Shown one piece after another: positions 25,133-31,339 of a DNA stretch of 41,262 nt. Made by a program: the position numbers and the translations under genes. Source of the stretch: a virus; IMG/VR virus record IMGVR_UViG_3300008459_000116, positions 1 to 41,262 of that record, one strand, 5' to 3'. Every line of letters begins with the position of its first letter. Position 1 is the first letter of the stretch. Under the pieces are notes generated by a model. It ran no database searches. It was not told the DNA's origin and saw nothing but the letters and a program-made list of their open reading frames with translations.

Positions 25133-25438
25133 ATGCATAAATTTGCTCTAAGAGAAAGTAAAAAAGTACGGCCAATACAAGTATGGGTTGAACAACCACA
25201 TAAAAAAGGCCCAACTGGTTTATGGACTCTTGGAATACGTTGGTTAGGCGATCCTAAATTTATTGAAACACGCGGTACATATGACGTAGATACAGATAGC
25301 CCATTCCAGCAAGCAATAGATCGTTTGCCGGGACCACTTGTGGGTGGTGAATTAATGGCTGGTCATCTTGCTACTGTAACAGATAAATTTTATAAAGATG
25401 CCTATCCTGTCCTTGCTGATATTTTACAGAAATCTTAA
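25133..25438 (+). CDS. Hypothetical protein, 101 aa
   Basis: Begins just after the endolysin stop (TAAAATG). Beta-rich N-terminal half (IQVWVEQPHKKGPTGLWTLG), C-terminal helix. No membrane helix, so not a holin. Co-transcribed with the endolysin up to the downstream repeat at 25439. Function unknown. Confidence 0.6.
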   Translation: MHKFALRESKKVRPIQVWVEQPHKKGPTGLWTLGIRWLGDPKFIETRGTYDVDTDSPFQQAIDRLPGPLVGGELMAGHLATVTDKFYKDAYPVLADILQKS

Positions 25439-25500
25439 CCCTGCCTTATGACAGTAACCTTGTCCCGACGCCATGTCATTTTTATGTGGTATTTCTTTTT
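25439..25500 (+). repeat. Intergenic repeat copy 1 (decayed terminator)
   Basis: Matches 26332-26395 over about 33 nt (CCT/CGCCTT.TGA.AGTA.CCTTG.CCCGACGCC) and again in the final TTTCTTTTT. The hairpin in this copy is poorly paired compared with copy 2, so it may be a decayed terminator. Confidence 0.65.
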
Positions 25501-25507
25501 GGAATAA

Positions 25508-25516
25508 ACTATTTAT
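25508..25516 (+). promoter_or_regulatory. ACTATTTAT element, candidate late promoter
   Basis: Ends 17 nt before ATG 25534, exactly the spacing seen at 18488/18514, with RBS TTGGAGAAA between. Confidence 0.55.
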
Positions 25517-25533
25517 AGTCATTGGAGAAAAAT

Positions 25534-26313
25534 ATGAAAATTACAAAAGATTATATAAAACAAGTTATTCAAGAAGAAATACAAAATCTACAAGAATTAA
25601 AACCAAATCCACAGCTAGAGGGTAGCGTTCATCAAACATACTACTATAATGATAGACAAAAAAAATATTTTATGATTTCCACGAAGAAAGATTACGCCTC
25701 TGGTGTTGCACGAGGAGCATTTAAATTTTGTAATGTTTTGTTCCAAATTTTGGAAAATGATATTGTTGTGATCGATAGCAAATACTCTGGTTGTCATGAA
25801 AGTCAAGATTATGCGATTGCTGATCACAAAAGAGCTACGAAGGCATTTAAAAACGAAGGAGCTAGAGTTCTTAGTCGTGAACAAATTATAAAAATTTTTC
25901 CAAATAATACAGCTATAAGCGTACCTTCTTTACCCCAAAATACTGCTATGAATGAGTCAAGCATGAAGATTACTAGAAGCCATCTAAAGCAAATTATTAA
26001 GGAAGAATATAGCAGATTGTTAACTGAAGAAGAAAAACTTCAAACTATGAGAGCAGAAGTTATGAAAGCCGAAAAAGCTTTTAGAAGTATTAATCTTATT
26101 AAAATTCCTAGTGAAAAAATATTAAATACTACCATTAAAAAAAATCCAAACTTTGCATCTAAATTTGATGAAGGTTTTGTCTATTTAAAGAATGCTCTTA
26201 ACGCAGTAGGTGGTGCAGTAAACACGACACCAGTATCAAATTACATCTATAGTAATAGAAGTAATTTACCTAACGTCATTCATTATATTGAAAAATTTAA
26301 TCAGATGATTTAA
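25534..26313 (+). CDS. Double capsid-targeting protein (two MKIT-type leaders in one ORF)
   Basis: 259 residues. Leader 1 MKITKDYIKQVIQEE at the N-terminus, then an approximately 120-residue alpha/beta domain (YYYNDRQKKYFMISTKKD; QDYAIADHKRATKAF). At residues about 147-161 a second complete leader appears, MKITRSHLKQIIKEE, preceded by MNESS, then a helical C-terminal domain. This looks like two related genes fused in frame; I see no RBS before the internal Met. No clear (L/I)xE|(A/G) site after either leader. Monocistronic, with ACTATTTAT upstream and a terminator repeat after. Confidence 0.75.
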   Translation: MKITKDYIKQVIQEEIQNLQELKPNPQLEGSVHQTYYYNDRQKKYFMISTKKDYASGVARGAFKFCNVLFQILENDIVVIDSKYSGCHESQDYAIADHKRATKAFKNEGARVLSREQIIKIFPNNTAISVPSLPQNTAMNESSMKITRSHLKQIIKEEYSRLLTEEEKLQTMRAEVMKAEKAFRSINLIKIPSEKILNTTIKKNPNFASKFDEGFVYLKNALNAVGGAVNTTPVSNYIYSNRSNLPNVIHYIEKFNQMI

Positions 26314-26331
26314 TTTTAACACCGCGTTTAA

Positions 26332-26395
26332 CCCCGCCTTGCGATAGTATCCTTGGCCCGACGCCCCGCTGGAAACAGTTGGGGCGTTTCTTTTT
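26332..26395 (+). terminator. Intergenic repeat copy 2, intact terminator
   Basis: Second copy of the 25439 repeat. ACGCCCC pairs with GGGGCGT, followed by TTTCTTTTT (26361-26395): a working-looking terminator after the 25534 gene. Confidence 0.8.
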
Positions 26396-26402
26396 ATGTC
26401 TG

Positions 26403-26431
26403 TTGACACATAAACTATTCTACTGTACTAT
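26403..26431 (+). promoter_or_regulatory. Sigma70 promoter of the VGDIW-family array
   Basis: TTGACA (26403), 17 nt, TACTAT (26426). Only 6 nt separate the -10 from the ATG at 26438, so the transcript should be leaderless or nearly so. Confidence 0.9.
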
Positions 26432-26437
26432 CTCAGC

Positions 26438-26632
26438 ATGAGTAACGCCATCAAGCCACAAGTTGGTGATATCATTGGTGGTAAGCTCACCAATTATTAT
26501 TTTCTCGTTCTTATTGTTGAGCGCGATGTGATATCGGAATGGTATCTGTGTCTTAATTTGATGACGGGCGAAAAAGAGATTCTTGGATATTTCAACGAAA
26601 TGGCTAGTACCGCTTGGGAGATATTGGCATGA
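26438..26632 (+). CDS. VGDIW-family protein 1, 64 aa
   Basis: First gene of the array. Opening KPQVGDIIGG, then YYFLVLIVER, WYLCLNLMTGEKE: the family pattern is (Q/K)VGD(I/L)(W/I/Y), a YxLVL strand, a variable loop, a strand ending in x-L-x-x-G, and an aromatic-rich short C-terminus. I read this as a small SH3-like beta-barrel; the opening recalls MazF/PemK proteins (GDIW then VLVL), without their catalytic residues. Start is leaderless by promoter position. Its end overlaps the next start as ATGA. Confidence 0.75.
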   Translation: MSNAIKPQVGDIIGGKLTNYYFLVLIVERDVISEWYLCLNLMTGEKEILGYFNEMASTAWEILA

Positions 26633-26850
26633 GTAAGAAGCCAAAGTATAAAGTTGGGCAAGTGATTATTTCTACCCAACCACTTGAAACCTGTATGATA
26701 ACAGATATCTTAATCTATGAAAACTATGCCGTTAAATGGTTTTATGTGGATGATAAAGCAAATGAAGTATACCATACGCCTAGACTTTCATTTTATGTAG
26801 CACATAAATATTTTATGGAGATAGAAAAATTTGACTCCTCCAAACTTTAA
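26629..26850 (+). CDS. VGDIW-related protein 2 (KVGQVI subtype), 73 aa
   Basis: Opens KPKYKVGQVIIS instead of VGDIW and pairs best with protein 11 at 28553 (QKYKAGQVLRS). Body ITDILIYENYAVKWFYVDD is strand-rich. RBS GGAGATATT. A second subtype in the same array, probably of the same barrel fold. Confidence 0.65.
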   Translation: MSKKPKYKVGQVIISTQPLETCMITDILIYENYAVKWFYVDDKANEVYHTPRLSFYVAHKYFMEIEKFDSSKL

Positions 26851-27040
26851 AGTTGCTGATATCGTAACACCAAAAAAGTTTACAACTGCCCATAAAGATG
26901 ACGGACCATATATAATGGTTATGCAGATATGCAACGACCATAATTATTTTCATACTTATTTCCTTATGGATTTAAATGATGCGTCAAAATATTACGAAGA
27001 TATAGAATATCTTGATGCCTATTATATAAAGGTGGCATGA
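26831..27040 (+). CDS. VGDIW-family protein 3, 69 aa, TTG start
   Basis: TTG at 26831 with GGAGATAG upstream; overlaps the previous gene by 20 nt. NFKVADIVTPKK, YIMVMQIC, YFLMDLNDAS follow the family plan, and the C-terminus YYIKVA carries the recurrent KVA ending. The stop and the next start share ATGATG. Confidence 0.65.
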   Translation: MTPPNFKVADIVTPKKFTTAHKDDGPYIMVMQICNDHNYFHTYFLMDLNDASKYYEDIEYLDAYYIKVA

Positions 27041-27216
27041 TGCGATTCCGTATTGGCGACATATACCAGCTTGGTGAATTTCACTATCTTGTTCTTGGAC
27101 TAATAAATTTAGACTTTGAAAGCTCTAATAGATATCTAACCCTAAACCTTGAAAAAGGTATTGTAAGTCGTCCTTTAGCTTGGTATGCAGATCAGAGCGG
27201 AGTATTTGTAACCTAA
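27040..27216 (+). CDS. VGDIW-family protein 4, 58 aa
   Basis: Among the shortest members: MRFRIGDIYQLG, FHYLVLGLIN, RYLTLNLEKG. The ATG at 27040 overlaps the last base of the previous stop. Nearly bare core of the family, useful for defining the domain: about 58 residues suffice. Confidence 0.7.
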   Translation: MRFRIGDIYQLGEFHYLVLGLINLDFESSNRYLTLNLEKGIVSRPLAWYADQSGVFVT

Positions 27217-27416
27217 TGCGTAGAAGAGATCATCCACAAGTTGGAGATTTATGGGCCAACAGCGATAGCAGTTCTGTTTTTATAGTTTTAGAAAAAACAT
27301 TTTGTAAATCATGCAATGATTGGGAACTTATAGTTCTGTTGAATGGCGAAAAGCGAACTGTTTATTATGATAAAGACTTTAAAAAATTAGACGGACAATA
27401 TTGGAAACTAACATGA
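27216..27416 (+). CDS. VGDIW-family protein 5, 66 aa
   Basis: Starts at TAATG 27216. HPQVGDLWANS, SVFIVLEKTF, two Cys (CKSC), ELIVLLNGEKR, end QYWKLT. Family member with a loop containing CxxC. Stop overlaps the next ATG as ATGA. Confidence 0.7.
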   Translation: MRRRDHPQVGDLWANSDSSSVFIVLEKTFCKSCNDWELIVLLNGEKRTVYYDKDFKKLDGQYWKLT

Positions 27417-27619
27417 CATATCCATGCGGCAAAGGTCATCCACATAATACCGAACAGGGCATGAAACGTTGCAATTTAAAATATGCCGATAAGCGTATTG
27501 AACGCCAGATGAAGAAGGGGCCACCAATCTATCAAGAGGTTGTCTATGACCCACCCTTAGTTGTTGACAAGGGCGGCATAGCTGTGATAGTATATCGTTC
27601 AGCAGTGAGGATTGCATAA
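27413..27619 (+). CDS. Small Cys/His protein inside the array, 68 aa
   Basis: Not of the VGDIW pattern. YPCGKGHPHNTEQGMKRC could bind a metal (Cys, three His, Cys). The C-terminus ends AVRIA, echoing the array's terminal motif. ATG 27413 within ATGA overlap; ends TAATG with the next. A weaker internal promoter (TTGACA, N18, TAGTAT, 27564-27593) lies in its 3' part. Confidence 0.6.
   Translation: MTYPCGKGHPHNTEQGMKRCNLKYADKRIERQMKKGPPIYQEVVYDPPLVVDKGGIAVIVYRSAVRIA
27564..27593 (+). promoter_or_regulatory. Possible internal promoter of the array
   Basis: TTGACA (27564), 18 nt, TAGTAT (27588), 25 nt upstream of the 27619 gene. Lies inside a coding sequence; may re-initiate transcription of the second half of the array. 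Confidence 0.5.
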
Positions 27620-27807
27620 TGTTCAATGTAGCCGACATATGGGAATATGATACAGGCATGCAAGGAACAAAGCATTACTTTCTACTCCTACAAAACAATG
27701 GTACACCACCACATTGGACATCTATTAATCTAAGCACAGGTAAGACCAGCTCCATCTTTATCGTAAAGACCGAAACAGGCCGGTTCAGATGGAAGAAGGT
27801 AGCATGA
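27619..27807 (+). CDS. VGDIW-family protein 6, 62 aa
   Basis: MFNVADIWEYDTG, KHYFLLLQNNG, HWTSINLSTGK, C-terminus RWKKVA. Gly of the motif is Ala here, as in protein 3. Overlaps the next start through GCATGATG. Confidence 0.7.
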   Translation: MFNVADIWEYDTGMQGTKHYFLLLQNNGTPPHWTSINLSTGKTSSIFIVKTETGRFRWKKVA

Positions 27808-28001
27808 TGCAGGTAAAAGTTGGCGACATCATAGGCTTACGTAGATGGGATTCCGATGGCCAAACTATCGAATGTGATATCTATTACCTTATTCTTAAAA
27901 CGCGTAATAGATTTCGATACCTAGCGTTATTTTTAAATGATGGTACACTAACAGAACTAGATAAAAGTTATGTTAGGAAGTATGCTGTAAAGGTGGTATG
28001 A
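27804..28001 (+). CDS. VGDIW-family protein 7, 65 aa
   Basis: Start in ATGATG (27804 or 27807). QVKVGDIIGLRRW, IYYLILKTRN, FRYLALFLNDGT, C-terminus AVKVV. Preceded by GGAAGAAGG as RBS. Confidence 0.7.
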   Translation: MMQVKVGDIIGLRRWDSDGQTIECDIYYLILKTRNRFRYLALFLNDGTLTELDKSYVRKYAVKVV

Positions 28002-28204
28002 TGTACAAGATGATCCCCGGCGAAGTATACTGTTGGACAAAAAATTGGGAAAAGCATCCCGATGAACCAGAATATAACTACTTCATGGTACTAGAAAACA
28101 AATGGGGAGCGGTACTTGTACAGTTCCTTATGGATAACCGCCGTGTAAATTATGCAGAGGCAACATTCAAGGACAACGCCCAATATCTCCGAAAGGTCGA
28201 GTGA
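27998..28204 (+). CDS. VGDIW-family protein 8 (divergent), 68 aa
   Basis: ATGATG start. KMIPGEVYCW takes the place of VGDIW, YNYFMVLENKW the LVL strand, VLVQFLMDNRR the third block; ends YLRKVE. Divergent but collinear with the family. Confidence 0.65.
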   Translation: MMYKMIPGEVYCWTKNWEKHPDEPEYNYFMVLENKWGAVLVQFLMDNRRVNYAEATFKDNAQYLRKVE

Positions 28205-28398
28205 TGAAGTTCCAAGTGGGCGACATATTAGAAATAAAAGCAACAGAATATTCCCGACCATTTCATCTGCTTGTCCTAGCATTTTATGGTTATTCTGCAA
28301 AGTTTGAAGAATATACTGTTATCTATCTTGAAGAAGGCCTAACAACAAATACCCGTTTTTGGACTACAGACAATATTATTGTAAGAGTTGTAGCATGA
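28204..28398 (+). CDS. VGDIW-family protein 9, 64 aa
   Basis: ATG 28204 inside TGATG; an in-frame GTG just before is possible. KFQVGDILEIKA, FHLLVLAFYG, YTVIYLEEGL, C-terminus VRVVA. Confidence 0.7.
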   Translation: MKFQVGDILEIKATEYSRPFHLLVLAFYGYSAKFEEYTVIYLEEGLTTNTRFWTTDNIIVRVVA

Positions 28399-28571
28399 AT
28401 CAACCCGAAGTTGGCGACATATGGGTATGGAGGGGGTTAGAACATTACCTCCTGTTAGAACGGGAGCAGATAAGCTATAATGTATTTACAGCAATTTATT
28501 TACAAGAAGGGGAGCTAATGGTAAATGTGCCAATAGACCCAAAGGATCCAACATGGACAAAGTATGCATAA
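28395..28571 (+). CDS. VGDIW-family protein 10, 58 aa
   Basis: ATG 28395 in ATGA with the previous stop. NQPEVGDIWVW is closest to the consensus opening; EHYLLLERE, FTAIYLQEGE, C-terminus WTKYA. Overlaps the next gene by 19 nt. Confidence 0.75.
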   Translation: MNQPEVGDIWVWRGLEHYLLLEREQISYNVFTAIYLQEGELMVNVPIDPKDPTWTKYA

Positions 28572-28813
28572 ACCAAAAGTATAAGGCGGGGCAAGTCCTA
28601 AGATCAAAGTATTGCCTAGGTAGACCACCAATTAAAATACTATATGTCTACCCACCGTATAACGGGAAGCTATCAAGGGATCCACTTTATAGGGTAAAGT
28701 TCCTTGGCAAGCATAAACCATTTGTCAATAAAGACTTGTTCCATCAATCAACCCTAAACCACTACTATGAGATAGTACCAGTACCAGTAGGAGAGGGAGG
28801 AGGGGCACCATGA
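28553..28813 (+). CDS. VGDIW-related protein 11 (KAGQVL subtype), 86 aa
   Basis: QKYKAGQVLRSKY, IKILYVYPPYN, LYRVKFLGK: aligns with protein 2 at 26629 rather than with the main subtype. The end is Gly/Pro-rich (VPVPVGEGGGAP). Stop overlaps the next start as ATGA. Confidence 0.65.
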   Translation: MDKVCINQKYKAGQVLRSKYCLGRPPIKILYVYPPYNGKLSRDPLYRVKFLGKHKPFVNKDLFHQSTLNHYYEIVPVPVGEGGGAP

Positions 28814-29124
28814 CATACTACAGATATGATACGGGCGACATAGTAGCATACATAAAGGATAAGCCAATGATGATCCTGCAAAGGGATGGCTTCAAGAAAG
28901 ATGTAAATGGTGAAGTCTTTACCCTAGATGTAGCATATCTTGTCTTAAACCTAACAGATGGTAAGAAGTCCCTACTAAGCAGGGATTGGATAGACCAATA
29001 TTGTTCCCGTATTGAAGACCTAGAAGACGGTCAACCAACAACCCTAGAAGCCCAAGAGGAATCCCTACGCCAAGCCCTAGAGAATCCACACCAACTTAAA
29101 CATAAAGGTTGGCCCACATACTAG
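28810..29124 (+). CDS. VGDIW-family protein 12 with extended C-terminus, 104 aa
   Basis: YDTGDIVAYIK, PMMILQRDG, AYLVLNLTDGKKS give the family core, followed by about 40 extra residues that are Glu/Gln-rich (EAQEESLRQALENPHQL). Last gene of the array; base composition becomes purine-rich at its end. RBS GGAGGAGGGGC. Confidence 0.7.
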   Translation: MTYYRYDTGDIVAYIKDKPMMILQRDGFKKDVNGEVFTLDVAYLVLNLTDGKKSLLSRDWIDQYCSRIEDLEDGQPTTLEAQEESLRQALENPHQLKHKGWPTY

Positions 29125-29870
29125 GAGTAGGAGGAGGGGTAGTAGGAGGGTAGTAGTAGGGGCGGCATACTACCAAATATAATAGATATACATCCAGTAC
29201 TACAAGTAAGACTAATAGTACCACTACCCCCAGCCCCAGTAGGAGGGGAGGAGGTATAGATAATACCCGTAGGAGGTAGCCCTATGCCATAGGAGGAGTA
29301 GGGGAGGGGAGTCAAGCCCTATAGAGAAAAAACTATAGAACGAACCCTCTGCCCCACCACTTGTTCAAAACCCCACAGAGGCACCGCGAAGGGTGCAAAT
29401 GGTGTGCCAACCGCCAACCCATACCATATATGGTGGGTGGCTAGAGGATATAGAAAATATCTATAAACATCGGGAAAATAAAGAACTTGACGATTAGGGG
29501 TATCATATGATAACTTGAGGGGACCACGGTTATGCTTTTTCCCCCTGTGACAAAATGCCACACCCACGATTAACACACGTTAACCGCCCGTAACCATTAG
29601 CTTTTTTTTATCTAAACTGCCACTATGACATCGCGGTCATAGCCTCACCCGCCTTGGAAATCCGCCCTTTAGACATAAAAATGCTCCCTACCCTATGCTA
29701 TACTCTAGCATAGGTATAATCCGGTGTCAACCGGTGAACAAATAGGGGAAAACCTTGTGATTATCGGGACATAGCGCACCTATATTGTATCGTCATTGTT
29801 TAGTAGTATACTCTATCGTTATTGTAAGGTCAAGTACAATGATATTGAGAACTATTCTCAAAATCGGGAG

Positions 29871-29915
29871 AAAATGGGGGGTGACGGGGGCCAAGCGCCA
29901 CCAGCCCCCTTTTTT
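29871..29915. repeat. GC-rich terminator-like repeat, copy 1
   Basis: AAAATGGGGGG ... CCCCCTTTTTT, first of twelve copies of the right-arm inverted repeat. The stem is G/C-run based and ends in T-tracts on both strands. Confidence 0.7.
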
Positions 29916-29916
29916 G

Positions 29917-29962
29917 GAAAATGGGGGTTCACAGCCCCCGGCCCCCACAGCCCCCCACTTTT
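29917..29962. repeat. GC-rich terminator-like repeat, copy 2
   Basis: GAAAATGGGGG ... CAGCCCCCCACTTTTC, in tandem with copy 1; the inner part has a CCCCCGGCCCCC variant of the central GGGACCGGCCCC. Confidence 0.7.
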
Positions 29963-29973
29963 CACCGACGCAT

Positions 29974-30012
29974 GAAAAAGCCCCCCGCTACCCTTTCGGG
30001 CAACAGGGGGCC
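29974..30012 (-). terminator. Terminator of the MoxR transcript (minus strand)
   Basis: Read on the minus strand: GCCCCC, an inner CCCG-AAA-GGG hairpin, GGGGGGC, then TTTTT; 14 nt beyond the stop of the MoxR gene. Confidence 0.8.
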
Positions 30013-30026
30013 ATTCATTGTGCGGA

Positions 30027-31103
30027 TTACTTCTTGTTCGCCTTCATAACGTCGATGATATAATCCTTCACCGTCTTACCCTCGACCGAAACCTTGTGGA
30101 AATCAAGGACGAACTTCAGCATATCCTTATTGCTGTTAATATCGGTATAAAACTTCATCGCCGCTTCGGAGGGCAACTTAAAGAAGAATCGGGCGATGTT
30201 TTCCTTCTCCTGAGTCGAGAGAGCGGGGGTCAACCGCTTGGACTGAATCAACTTCTCGACAAGGGCAAGGTTATCGTTCAACTTAAAGCCCTTCGTCTTA
30301 TCCAGCCGCCCCGCGAGAATATCCTCGACCGTCACCTGCGACTCATACTTCTGGACGAAATCCTTAAGCGAAACCGCCGCCTCGAAACCAACGAAACCAA
30401 GGCCGATATGATAAATCTTCTGCGCGTTGGCCTTGGCCTTATCGCCGTCCGCGAGAATATCAGCCTTCACCAGCGCATCGTTATAACGGAACCATGAACG
30501 GCGCGAGGGATAAATCTTATTAGGCTCAAACTCCCCCTTATGCTCAAGGTGCGACTTGTTCTGGTTAAGGAAGTCCCAAACCATCGGGTGAATCTTGCCG
30601 TTAGCGTAGGAAAGGAAATCCTCCTCGCTAGGCTCAAGGTCGAACACGGTCCAGCGGTCCAACTCAGCGGGGTCCATATCGTTCACGGCATACTGCGCCC
30701 CGTGCGTGCCACCGTTAACAGCGGCGAAAATAAGGGTATCGGGATGCAGACGGTGGCCGTTAATGGTGCGGGAGTCGGTCAACTGGAAAATACCCTGCCG
30801 AACCTCGGTCGTCGCACGGTCAATCTCGTCAAGGAACAGGACAACGGGCTTCTCGCACGCCTCCTTGTACCAATCGGGCGGGTTCCAAGCGGTACGGTCG
30901 CCGTTAATAACAGGCAGACCAACAAGGTCGCCCTCAGTCATCTGCGATGCACGGCGCTCGACAACGGGCATACCAACAGAGGCGGCAAACTGATAAACAG
31001 TCTCGCTCTTACCCATGCCGTGCTTACCGCGAATCATCACGGGATAACGGGCGTCCGTAATGTGCTTGACAACGCTGCCGAACGTCTTAAAGTCGATACC
31101 CAT
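30027..31103 (-). CDS. MoxR-type AAA+ ATPase
   Basis: 358 residues from the ATG at 31103, which has GAGGTAGG upstream; an earlier in-frame ATG at 31133 lies in the loop of the leader hairpin and lacks one. Walker A GKHGMGKS (26-33), Walker B VVLFLDEID (87-95), sensor region FAAVNGG, and LDRWTVFDL. MoxR ATPases work with VWA-domain partners to remodel or activate other protein complexes; such a partner is encoded next door at 31340, in its own unit on the same strand. Target in the phage cycle unknown. Confidence 0.9.
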   Translation of the reverse strand: MGIDFKTFGSVVKHITDARYPVMIRGKHGMGKSETVYQFAASVGMPVVERRASQMTEGDLVGLPVINGDRTAWNPPDWYKEACEKPVVLFLDEIDRATTEVRQGIFQLTDSRTINGHRLHPDTLIFAAVNGGTHGAQYAVNDMDPAELDRWTVFDLEPSEEDFLSYANGKIHPMVWDFLNQNKSHLEHKGEFEPNKIYPSRRSWFRYNDALVKADILADGDKAKANAQKIYHIGLGFVGFEAAVSLKDFVQKYESQVTVEDILAGRLDKTKGFKLNDNLALVEKLIQSKRLTPALSTQEKENIARFFFKLPSEAAMKFYTDINSNKDMLKFVLDFHKVSVEGKTVKDYIIDVMKANKK

Positions 31104-31150
31104 AGTGCCTACCTCGTTTTGGTGACGCTCCATGCGTCAACCGTTTGGAG

Positions 31151-31179
31151 AGAATAACCTAGTGCTGGCGGGATTGCAA
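31151..31179 (-). promoter_or_regulatory. Promoter of the MoxR gene with leader hairpin
   Basis: Minus strand TTGCAA (31174-31179), 17 nt, TATTCT (31151-31156). The leader has GACGC-ATGGA-GCGTC (31124-31138), a perfect 5-bp hairpin with an ATGGA loop. Confidence 0.65.
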
Positions 31180-31270
31180 GCACTTTTTTTAGGTTCCCGT
31201 CGCGGCCCCCTGTTGCAGCCAACGAACAGGGAGGGTTATAGCCCAGAATCGGGCGGGGGTCAAGCGGAAA

Positions 31271-31317
31271 GAAATGGGGGTCAGCGGGGGTCGGCCCCTA
31301 TTGCCCCCCACTTTCGC
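31271..31317. repeat. GC-rich terminator-like repeat, copy 3
   Basis: GAAATGGGGG .. GGGGGTCGGCCCC .. CCCCCCACTTTC. Lies between the VWA gene end and the MoxR promoter. Confidence 0.75.
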
Positions 31318-31339
31318 AGGGGGCGGGGCTTGCTATTGT

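Larger units (their letters stand above)
29125..30026. other. Gene-free junction: purine-rich tract, then clustered inverted repeats
   Basis: No convincing gene on either strand; the few ORFs are low-complexity or have no RBS. 29125-29330 is made of GGAGGAG/TAGTAGG runs. 29316-29862 carries many perfect inverted repeats: CTATAG pair (29319/29333), CCTCTG/CAGAGG (29346/29376), GCACC/GGTGC (29381-29396), ACCATATATGGT (29423), TATCATATGATA (29501), CTATGAC/GTCATAG (29623-29642), CCTATGCTA/TAGCATAGG (29692-29714), TTGAGAA/TTCTCAA (29845-29861). It lies between convergent gene blocks. Could be an origin, a structured RNA or a recombination region; undecided. Confidence 0.6.

Noticed and set aside
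26438-29124. VGDIW proteins as active MazF/PemK toxins
   Set aside because: The opening is similar, but the proteins are much shorter than MazF, show no conserved Arg/Ser/Thr catalytic set, and occur without antitoxin genes.
29121-29315. 64-aa minus-strand ORF in the purine-rich tract
   Set aside because: Pro/Ser/Tyr low complexity from the GGAGGAG repeats, with no RBS.
29423-29512. CRISPR array or iterons in the hairpin region
   Set aside because: The palindromes differ in sequence and spacing; there are no direct repeats with regular spacers.
29487-29515. TTGACG at 29487 as a promoter
   Set aside because: No acceptable -10 hexamer at 16-18 nt spacing and no gene downstream.
30018-31157. 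+ strand ORFs opposite the MoxR gene
   Set aside because: The minus frame has clear Walker A and B motifs and an RBS; the + frames have no family features.
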